DNA of 10,000 nt from Asticcacaulis sp. (GTDB taxonomy: Bacteria > Pseudomonadota > Alphaproteobacteria > Caulobacterales > Caulobacteraceae). This document shows positions 5,294 to 10,000 of the stretch, one piece after another (positions within the stretch are counted from its first letter, which is position 1; each line of letters opens with the position of its first letter). The stretch lies in NCBI RefSeq assembly GCF_020217185.1, contig NZ_JAIWNX010000109.1, positions 1 to 10,000 of the forward strand, in the 5' to 3' direction. A program made the position numbers and the translations under genes. The notes under the pieces were generated by a model. It was not told where the DNA came from. It did no database searches and saw only the letters and a program-made list of their open reading frames with translations.

Positions 5294-7159
5294 CTACTCC
5301 GCCGGCACCTCGGACTCCAGCGCCTTGGCCAGTTGGTCACGCGCCGCATCGGCGGCCTTCTGGCGCTCCCACATGCCGAAGTAGAGCCCTTTGAGCTTCA
5401 TCAGTTCGGCGTGATTGCCGCGTTCGGCCACCAGCCCGTCCTTGAGCACCAGAATCTCATCGGCCCCCACGACGGTCGAAAGGCGGTGCGCAATGACCAA
5501 GGTAGTGCGGTTCTGCGACACCTCATCCAGCGCCGCCTGAATTTCGCGCTCCGTATGGGTATCGAGCGCCGAGGTCGCTTCATCAAGGATCAGGATCGGC
5601 GGCGATTTCAACAGCGTGCGCGCAATCGCCACGCGCTGCTTTTCGCCGCCCGACAGCTTGAGCCCACGTTCGCCCACCTCGGTATCGTAGCCCTGCGGCA
5701 GGGAGGCGATGAAGGCCGAAATCTGGGCCTGTTCGGCGGCGGCCTCGACCTCTTCGCGTGAAGCGCCATTGCGGCCATAGCCGATATTGTAGGCGATGGT
5801 GTCGTTAAACAGCACCGTGTCCTGCGGCACCATACCGATGGCGCGACGCAAGGAGGCCTGATTGACGTGGCGGATGTCCTGGCCGTCGATTTCGATAGAG
5901 CCGCCCTTCACGTCATAGAAGCGGAACAGCAGGCGCGAAATCGTCGATTTACCCGCGCCGGACGGGCCGACAATGGCCACCGTCTTGCCCGCCGGCACCT
6001 CAAACGACACGCCCTTGAGGATGGGGCGGTCGGCGTCGTAAGAAAACACCACGTCCTTGAAGGCCACAGCCCCCTGCCCCACCTTGAGGTCCGGCGCGCC
6101 CGGCGTATCGACCACCTCCTGCGGTTCATCCAGCAGCTTGAACATGGCTTCCATGTCGATCAGGCCGGTGGAGATTTCGCGGTACAGCGTGCCGATGAAG
6201 TTCAGCGGAATGGCCAGTTGCATCATGAAGGCGTTGACCAGCACGAAGTGGCCCAGCGACTTGGTGCCGTTCATCACCTCATAGGCCGACATCAGCATCA
6301 CGATGGTCATGCCGATCGAGAAGATCACCGCCTGCCCGATATTCAGCCAGGCCAGAGAGGTATAGGTCTTGATCGCCGCCTTTTCATAGGCCGCGGTGGC
6401 GCGGTCATAGCGGCTGCGCTCAAGCTGTTCATTGCCGAAATATTTGACGGTTTCGAAGTTGAGCAGCGAATCCACCGCCTTCGACATCGAGTCGGAATCC
6501 GCCTCGTTCATCTCCTTGCGGATGGCGATACGCATGTTGGAGGCGACGATGGAGAACCACACATAAACGACCACCGTCACAGCCACGACCGCCACATAGA
6601 CAAGGTCAAACTGCCACCCCAGCGCGCCTGCGGTGAGAACAAACTCCACCACCGTCGGGATGCCAACCATCATGGTCAGGCGGATGATGGTTTCAATGCC
6701 CATCTTGCCGCGCTCAATCACCCGCGACAGGCCGCCCGTGCGGCGTTGCAGGTGGAAGCGCAGCGACAGATTGTGCAGGTGATTGAAGGCGCGGTTGGAC
6801 AGGCCGCGCACCGCGTGCTGCCCCACGCCGGCAAACATGGCGTCGCGGATATTGTTGAACACCTGCGACATCATCCGCGCCACGCCATAGGCCAGCACCA
6901 TGATGACCGGCGACACCAGCACCAGCGTCAGCAGATCAGTCTTGCCGTCTGCCGCCCCCGGCGTGAAGGCGTTGGTCGCCCACTTATAGGCAAAGGGTGT
7001 GGCGATGGTCAGAAGCTTACCCACCAGCATAGCCGCCAGCGCCCACAGCACCTGCACCTTAAGGTCGGCCCGGCCCTCCGGCCACAGATAGGGTTTGAGG
7101 AAGGCGAGCGTATCGGAGGCCTTGCCTTTCGGCTTGGGCATGGGGGCGGGCGCGTTCAT
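5294..7159 (-). CDS. Atm1/ABCB7-type ABC half-transporter (glutathione/heavy-metal or Fe-S-related exporter)
   Basis: This inner-membrane ATP-driven exporter consists of an N-terminal membrane domain (about 35-330) and a C-terminal ATPase; two copies form the pump. Family hallmarks in the membrane part are DSLLNFETVKYFGNE, NIGQAVIFSIGM and the stretch AIPLNFIGTLYREIS followed by DMEAMF, all characteristic of Atm1/ABCB7 proteins rather than lipid or drug exporters. The ATPase has Walker A GPSGAGKST (Lys404), the signature LSGGEKQR near 503, Walker B LILDEATSAL near 526 and the switch histidine in AHRLST near 557. Bacterial Atm1 relatives are known to export glutathione-linked metal or persulfide species. 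I chose the ATG at 7159 (621 residues, starting MNAPAP). The frame is open to a TTG at 7225, but that 22-residue extension runs through the likely promoter. Its promoter faces that of the esterase gene. Confidence 0.93.
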   Translation of the reverse strand: MNAPAPMPKPKGKASDTLAFLKPYLWPEGRADLKVQVLWALAAMLVGKLLTIATPFAYKWATNAFTPGAADGKTDLLTLVLVSPVIMVLAYGVARMMSQVFNNIRDAMFAGVGQHAVRGLSNRAFNHLHNLSLRFHLQRRTGGLSRVIERGKMGIETIIRLTMMVGIPTVVEFVLTAGALGWQFDLVYVAVVAVTVVVYVWFSIVASNMRIAIRKEMNEADSDSMSKAVDSLLNFETVKYFGNEQLERSRYDRATAAYEKAAIKTYTSLAWLNIGQAVIFSIGMTIVMLMSAYEVMNGTKSLGHFVLVNAFMMQLAIPLNFIGTLYREISTGLIDMEAMFKLLDEPQEVVDTPGAPDLKVGQGAVAFKDVVFSYDADRPILKGVSFEVPAGKTVAIVGPSGAGKSTISRLLFRFYDVKGGSIEIDGQDIRHVNQASLRRAIGMVPQDTVLFNDTIAYNIGYGRNGASREEVEAAAEQAQISAFIASLPQGYDTEVGERGLKLSGGEKQRVAIARTLLKSPPILILDEATSALDTHTEREIQAALDEVSQNRTTLVIAHRLSTVVGADEILVLKDGLVAERGNHAELMKLKGLYFGMWERQKAADAARDQLAKALESEVPAE

Positions 7160-7202
7160 CAGGCTAAGGGACTCGATTTTCGGTGCGGCAAAGGATTGCG
7201 CA

Positions 7203-7232
7203 TATATAGGTCCGGACCGGTACAAAATCCAA
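7203..7232 (-). promoter_or_regulatory. Candidate promoter of the Atm1-type transporter with palindromic spacer
   Basis: On the minus strand TTGGAT (7232-7227) and TATATA (7208-7203) are 18 bases apart and lie about 45 bases upstream of the ATG at 7159. The spacer contains a perfect 10-base palindrome GGTCCGGACC (7209-7218), a possible operator. The box assignment is by eye. Confidence 0.42.
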
Positions 7233-7249
7233 CCAATGACCAGATTAAT

Positions 7250-7277
7250 TTTACAATCAAAATTGATCGTATATGCT
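7250..7277 (+). promoter_or_regulatory. Candidate promoter of the SGNH esterase gene
   Basis: TTTACA (7250-7255) and TATGCT (7272-7277) are 16 bases apart. Between them lies an inverted repeat ATCAA-AA-TTGAT (7256-7267). The sequence ACAATCAA occurs at 7253-7260 and again at 7283-7290, exactly 30 bases apart. Position and operator-like symmetry make regulation here plausible; the regulator is unknown. Confidence 0.38.
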
Positions 7278-7335
7278 CACGCACAATCAACACATCCCCT
7301 CACCCAGGCACAGAGAGGGATAGGAGGACACCCCG

Positions 7336-8133
7336 ATGTTTCGTCGCACCCTGATCGCTGCTGCTTTGCTGTTGTCAACGCCGGTTCTGGCGGCAGAAAA
7401 ACCCGCTGAAACGCGACCGGTGCGCGTCATTCTGGTCGGCGACTCGACCATGACGGACAAGTCGGGCTACGGCAAAGGCTTCTGCGCACAGTTCAAACCC
7501 GAAGTGGTCTGCGTCAACGCGGCGCGCGGCGGGCGTTCGTCCAAGAGCTATCGCGTCGAAGGCCTGTGGGACAAGATCCTCGCGCAACTGAACGACGGCA
7601 CGGCATCGAAAACCTATGTGCTGATCCAGTTCGGGCATAATGACGGCTCATCCAAGCCGGAACGCCACACCGACCTTGAAACCGAGTTTGGTCCGAACAT
7701 GCGCGGCTATGTGCTGGACGTGAAAAAAGCCGGGGCGGTGCCGGTGCTGGTCACGCCCCTGACGCAGCGCCATTTCAAAAAGGGTCAGGTGCAAAATGAC
7801 CTTCTGCGCTGGGCGCAGGTGACGCGCCTGATCGCGCGCACCACGGACACCACGCTGATCGACCTCTATGCCGAAGGTCAGGCGAAGGTGCAGGCTATGG
7901 GCGCGGTCGAATCGCTCAGCCTTGCCGGGCAGCCGGTGCCGCAGAATGTATTGGAGGCTGCACCGACCGGCACCACCGTCCCGGCCAAATTCACCGACGC
8001 CTCTCAGGGGCAGGGCACCGCGCAGGCCTTCGACTATACGCACCTCGGCCCCAAGGGCTCGGACTATTTCGGCCAGATGGTGGTTGATCTGTGGGTTAAG
8101 GCCGATCCCAGGGTGAAGGCACTGGTGAAGTAA
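7336..8133 (+). CDS. Secreted SGNH-family esterase, rhamnogalacturonan acetylesterase-like
   Basis: This 265-residue exported hydrolase should remove acetyl groups from plant polysaccharide, most likely rhamnogalacturonan; the exact substrate is inferred. A signal peptide is clear: basic FRR, then a hydrophobic run to about 18 and cleavage after VLA (near 19-20). All SGNH blocks are present: block I VGDSTM with nucleophile Ser37, block II glycine in ARGGRSS (Gly65), block III GHND with Asn102, and block V DYTHLGPKG with the Asp233/His236 pair. The segment SGYGKGFCAQF after block I and the long insertion before block V match the rhamnogalacturonan acetylesterase branch. Cys50 and Cys59 could form a disulfide in the periplasm. 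A strong AGGAGG at 7322-7327 sets the start. No other pectin-degrading gene adjoins it; it converges with the DsbA-family gene across a repeat-containing gap. Confidence 0.87.
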   Translation: MFRRTLIAAALLLSTPVLAAEKPAETRPVRVILVGDSTMTDKSGYGKGFCAQFKPEVVCVNAARGGRSSKSYRVEGLWDKILAQLNDGTASKTYVLIQFGHNDGSSKPERHTDLETEFGPNMRGYVLDVKKAGAVPVLVTPLTQRHFKKGQVQNDLLRWAQVTRLIARTTDTTLIDLYAEGQAKVQAMGAVESLSLAGQPVPQNVLEAAPTGTTVPAKFTDASQGQGTAQAFDYTHLGPKGSDYFGQMVVDLWVKADPRVKALVK

Positions 8134-8187
8134 ATCCCGTTCACCAGCTGCGGGTTGAGGGCAAGAGTGCGACGTCTTTACGGCCCC

Positions 8188-8217
8188 ACCATCTGCGCCT
8201 TTGGATGGTTTTATTTT
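8188..8217 (+). terminator. Possible intrinsic terminator of the esterase gene
   Basis: ACCATC (8188-8193) and GATGGT (8204-8209) can form a six-pair stem with a ten-base loop, followed directly by the T-rich tract TTTATTTT. The stem is short and only moderately GC-rich, so it may be a weak terminator that acts together with the hairpins of the adjoining repeat element. Confidence 0.4.
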
Positions 8218-8220
8218 ACT

Positions 8221-8342
8221 ACAGATGACACAGATGACCGCCAAAGGCGGTCACACAGATGATCCGTGCAAGAGCTGAAGCCGTGAGCCTCTTCAATCTG
8301 TGTGAGGCTCGCCCTGCGGGCCGCATCTGTGGCCATCTGTGG
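8221..8342. repeat. Palindromic intergenic repeat element with ACAGATG/CATCTGT arms
   Basis: The left arm has ACAGATGAC twice in tandem (8221-8229, 8230-8238) and a third CACAGATGA at 8254-8262. The right arm has CATCTGTGG twice, ten bases apart (8324-8332, 8334-8342), roughly the reverse complement of the left. Between the arms are three internal hairpins: TGACCGCC/GGCGGTCA with an AAA loop (8235-8253), GAGCCTC/GAGGCTC with a 12-base loop (8285-8310) and GCCC/GGGC (8311-8321). The whole can fold as one branched structure. It resembles dispersed palindromic repeats found between genes in many bacteria and may act as a two-way terminator or be a non-autonomous mobile repeat. Copy number cannot be judged from one window. 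Confidence 0.7.
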
Positions 8343-8439
8343 AAACCTTAAGACCCTTCCGCACAAAGCAGGGCGGGCAGACAAACCACCAATCAGCTTT
8401 TCGTGGCCAATCCTTCTCTTCGCGTGCGACGGGGCTGGC

Positions 8440-9135
8440 TCAGCGACACACGCCATCGTCGCACGTCGGGCCGCTCCTGATCTCCGGCGGCAGGTCGTCC
8501 CAGGCGCGGTTCAGCACCTGCGTGAAGCCCGCCACCGGCTGCGCGCCGGACACGGCATAGCGGTCGTTGATGACAAAAAACGGCACGCCCTGCACGCCGC
8601 GCGTCGTGATAAATTCCTGCTCCTCCTGCACCGTGTCAGCATAGCGATCGGTTTTCAGGAAAGCCTCAGTCTCCGCCGCCTCCAGACCGATCTCAACGGC
8701 CAAGGCCACCAGAGTCGCCTCATCAAAAAGGGACTGCGTTTCGGCAAAATAGGCGCGATAGAGCCGCTCAACCGCCTGCGACCCCAGGCCCTTGTCCTGC
8801 GCAAATTTCACCAGCCGGTGCGCCTTCAGCGTATCGCCGTAAAACGTGCCTGCGAGCGTCATAGGAAGCCCGGCCGCCGCCGCCATCTGCTCGACCCGCG
8901 CCTGATTCTGATCGGCCTGAGCCGCCGTCAGACCGTACTTCTGTTGCAGCATCTGCCCCACGGGCGCGACCGGCGCATCCGGCCCCAGACGAAAGGCGTG
9001 ATGGCGCACCGTCACCTGATCCTTGCCCGCAAAGCCTTCCAGCGCCTGTTCAAAATGACGCTTGCCGATCCAGCAGAAGGGGCAGATCAGATCAGACCAG
9101 ATATCGACGGTAATCGGGCTTGGGGACACGGACAT
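8440..9135 (-). CDS. DsbA-family oxidoreductase, FrnE-like
   Basis: This 231-residue thioredoxin-fold protein has an inserted helical domain, of the FrnE branch of the DsbA family. The active site is CPFC (Cys18-Cys21) after the first strand VDIWSDLICPFC, and the conserved cis-proline loop is GVQGVPFF late in the protein. There is no signal peptide, so unlike classical DsbA it should act in the cytoplasm, probably in thiol-disulfide exchange or oxidative-stress defence. The C-terminus carries a second cysteine pair, CDDGVC (Cys225-Cys230), like the CX4C motif described for FrnE of Deinococcus, where it exchanges disulfides with the CXXC site. GAGG lies just before the ATG at 9135. The gene follows the toxin-antitoxin operon on the same strand after 72 bases, so read-through is possible. 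A 2-hydroxychromene-2-carboxylate isomerase relative is less likely because both active-site cysteines are kept. Confidence 0.9.
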   Translation of the reverse strand: MSVSPSPITVDIWSDLICPFCWIGKRHFEQALEGFAGKDQVTVRHHAFRLGPDAPVAPVGQMLQQKYGLTAAQADQNQARVEQMAAAAGLPMTLAGTFYGDTLKAHRLVKFAQDKGLGSQAVERLYRAYFAETQSLFDEATLVALAVEIGLEAAETEAFLKTDRYADTVQEEQEFITTRGVQGVPFFVINDRYAVSGAQPVAGFTQVLNRAWDDLPPEIRSGPTCDDGVCR

Positions 9136-9207
9136 AGGACCTCGCTTTCCCCCCGCATATCGGTCTTTGTGCGTCCCCGCGCAAGCAGGGAGAAAAAGGT
9201 AACCGCC

Positions 9208-9486
9208 TCAGGCCGCGACCGACAGGCGGATACCGAGCGCCTTGGTCACCGCCAGCAGGGTCGTCAGCGTCGGATTCCCCGATGGGCCCAGCGCCTTGTA
9301 CAGCGCCTCACGCGACAGGCCGGTTTCGCGCGACAGGTCGGTTATGCCATGCGCGCGGGCAATATCGTTAAGCGCGCTTCGGATTTCATCCGCGTCACCG
9401 TCTTCAAACACCGCCGCCAGATAGGCCTGAGCGGTTTCCGGATCGCTGAGATAATCCGCCACATCAAAAGGAGCGATGGTCTCCAT
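9208..9486 (-). CDS. HI1420-type antitoxin (helix-turn-helix, addiction module)
   Basis: This 92-residue antidote protein is of the family typified by Haemophilus HI1420. The N-terminus METIAPFDVADYL and the segment SDPETAQAYLAAVFEDGDADEI are family hallmarks. The helix-turn-helix follows at about 45-80 (GITDLSRETGLSREALYKAL, then NPTLTTLLAVTKALGIRL), typical of Xre-like DNA binding, so it should also repress the operon. The start at 9486 is fixed by AAAGGA at 9500-9495 eight bases upstream and by the homologous N-terminus; the frame is open further upstream, but that stretch is toxin sequence in another frame. It overlaps the toxin gene by 23 bases, the usual coupling in this family, in which the toxin comes first. 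Confidence 0.9.
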   Translation of the reverse strand: METIAPFDVADYLSDPETAQAYLAAVFEDGDADEIRSALNDIARAHGITDLSRETGLSREALYKALGPSGNPTLTTLLAVTKALGIRLSVAA

Positions 9487-9778
9487 CGGGAATGTCCTTT
9501 GCCAAACTCCGCGCCAGGCGAATATCAGACTCCTGACTACCTTTGTCACCGCCGCAGAGCAGCAGGATGATCTGCGTGCCGCGTTGACAATAATAGACCC
9601 TGTAGCCGGGGCCGCTATGGATACGCAATTCACTGACGCCATCGCCTATGGTTTTGACGTCACCGAAATGCCCGCTTTCCAGTCGTTTTATACGGCGCAG
9701 TATCTGCGCTGCGCCGAGACGGTCTTTCAGCGTAACAAGCCATTTGTCGAAACGTTCAGTGCGATGGAGCGTGAACAT
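9464..9778 (-). CDS. RelE/ParE-superfamily toxin, HI1419 type
   Basis: This 104-residue toxin is paired with the downstream antitoxin. The family pattern is clear: FDKWLVTLKDRLGAAQILRRIKRLESGHFGD, then VSELRIHSGPGYRVYYCQRG, and a final QIILLLCGGDKGSQESDI leading to a helical tail. Relatives are RelE-fold proteins, many presumed to act on mRNA at the ribosome; the actual target here is unknown. The start at 9778 has no good Shine-Dalgarno sequence, so translation may be deliberately weak compared with the antitoxin. The gene is intact with no internal stop. It is the first gene of the operon driven by the promoter at 9870-9898, and the transcript may extend into the DsbA-family gene. Confidence 0.9.
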   Translation of the reverse strand: MFTLHRTERFDKWLVTLKDRLGAAQILRRIKRLESGHFGDVKTIGDGVSELRIHSGPGYRVYYCQRGTQIILLLCGGDKGSQESDIRLARSLAKDIPDGDHRSF

Positions 9779-9862
9779 GGGAACATTCGTTATCCAGAAT
9801 GTAGTGCGTGATCATGTTAACGACCCCATTCACCGAATGGGAGGGACGGATTACGCCCCTCG
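9779..9862 (-). other. Leader of the second toxin-antitoxin transcript, with two small hairpins
   Basis: The stretch between the promoter and the toxin ATG contains two stem-loops: CCCATTC/GAATGGG with a three-base loop (9825-9841) and ACATTC/GAATGT with an eight-base loop (9783-9802), the latter just before the toxin start. They could influence toxin translation. No protein-coding gene is evident. Confidence 0.4.
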
Positions 9863-9869
9863 GTCGGTT

Positions 9870-9908
9870 ACAATAACTATAACCCCCCAATTTGTCAACT
9901 ATAGTTAT
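9870..9908 (-). promoter_or_regulatory. Promoter and operator of the HI1419/HI1420-type operon
   Basis: On the minus strand a perfect -35 box TTGACA (9898-9893) is followed after 17 bases by TATTGT (9875-9870). A nine-base inverted repeat, ATAACTATA (9873-9881) and TATAGTTAT (9900-9908), brackets the promoter: one arm overlaps the -10 region and the other abuts the -35. The upstream arm lies in a further palindrome AACTATAGTT (9897-9906). This is the expected place for antitoxin binding. The leader before the toxin start is about 85 bases. Confidence 0.72.
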
Positions 9909-9912
9909 CATT

Positions 9913-10000
9913 TCACTGCGCCAGCAGGAAACCCAGCGGAATATCCACCCGCGCGCGCCAGTCGGCTTCGTTGTGCGTCGTGCCTTCGAACACCGAACTG
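9913..10000 (-). CDS. Alpha/beta hydrolase, esterase-like, C-terminal fragment (partial)
   Basis: Only the last 28 complete codons are in view, ending in TGA at 9915-9913; the gene continues beyond the right edge. The tail reads VFEGTTHNEADWRARVDIPL and then GFLLAQ. The THNEADW pattern is the usual surroundings of the catalytic histidine in the C-terminus of esterase-D/IroE-like alpha/beta hydrolases, where it is followed by a final helix ending in FL. The substrate cannot be judged. It lies on the same strand as the toxin-antitoxin operon, but the strong promoter between them makes that operon independent. Confidence 0.55.
   Translation of the reverse strand, partial: SSVFEGTTHNEADWRARVDIPLGFLLAQ

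Larger units (their letters stand above)
8134..8439. other. Non-coding gap between converging genes
   Basis: This 306-base gap separates two converging stop codons. It holds a possible terminator (8188-8217) and a palindromic repeat element (8221-8342), annotated separately. The rest (8134-8187 and 8343-8439) shows nothing I can assign. A minus-strand open frame crosses it but reads through the repeat arms and resembles no protein. Confidence 0.6.

Noticed and set aside
5867..7354. A 495-codon plus-strand open frame
   Set aside because: It is antisense to the clearly assigned Atm1-type transporter and encodes a His/Arg/Gln-rich, low-complexity sequence typical of the complement of GC-rich genes.
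8221..8342. A CRISPR array interpretation of the repeated CAGATG units
   Set aside because: The units are only 9-10 bases, occur in both orientations and have no regular spacers; no cas genes are present.
8211..8456. An 81-codon minus-strand open frame over the repeat element
   Set aside because: Its sequence is dictated by the palindromic repeat and it overlaps the end of the FrnE-like gene; it has no ribosome site and no protein-like features.
8302..9570. A 422-codon plus-strand open frame
   Set aside because: It crosses the repeat gap and runs antisense to the FrnE-like gene and the antitoxin gene; its composition is Arg/His-rich and it has no domain.
9208..9642. A longer, 144-residue form of the second antitoxin
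   Set aside because: The first 52 residues are toxin-gene sequence in another frame; the ATG at 9486 has a good AAAGGA site and the family's usual N-terminus.

Overview
The window is GC-rich (roughly 60%), densely coding DNA from an alphaproteobacterium. Several features point to Caulobacterales, possibly Asticcacaulis: an alphaproteobacterial-type GlnE, an Atm1-type ABC exporter, a phasin next to a D-3-hydroxybutyrate dehydrogenase, and a secreted SGNH carbohydrate esterase. The genus is inferred from protein style only; no rRNA or other taxonomic marker is present.

Layout. (1) 1-3294 holds a minus-strand block: the N-terminal third of glnE at the left edge (start at 672), and a two-component pair, an OmpR-type response regulator (3294-2620) followed by its sensor kinase (2610-1141). 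Between the kinase and glnE a small two-helix membrane protein (937-1140, plus strand) stops exactly where the kinase stops. (2) 3518-4682 on the plus strand is a two-gene polyhydroxybutyrate operon: a phasin-like protein and D-3-hydroxybutyrate dehydrogenase. (3) 4698-5293 is a complete parDE toxin-antitoxin operon with its own promoter and a palindromic operator over the -10 box. (4) 5294-7159 (minus) encodes an Atm1/ABCB7-type half-transporter. It is divergent from (5), a secreted rhamnogalacturonan-acetylesterase-like SGNH hydrolase (7336-8133). (6) 8134-8439 is non-coding and carries a likely terminator and a roughly 120-bp palindromic repeat element built from ACAGATG/CATCTGT units. (7) 9135-8440 (minus) is a FrnE-like DsbA-family oxidoreductase. 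Upstream on the same strand is a second toxin-antitoxin operon of the HI1419/HI1420 type (toxin 9778-9464, antitoxin 9486-9208), with a strong promoter and inverted-repeat operator at 9870-9908. (8) The window ends in the C-terminus of an esterase-like alpha/beta hydrolase (minus, stop at 9913).

How they fit: most of the window is chromosomal housekeeping (nitrogen control, envelope signalling, carbon storage, metal/thiol export, thiol redox). Two small type II toxin-antitoxin modules are inserted between these genes. parDE looks compositionally mosaic: the DNA-binding half of parD resembles the host, while its toxin-binding tail and parE are much more AT-rich. I found no large undescribed system. 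The items most worth a second look are the parD mosaic, the ACAGATG repeat element and the operator architectures of the two toxin-antitoxin promoters.
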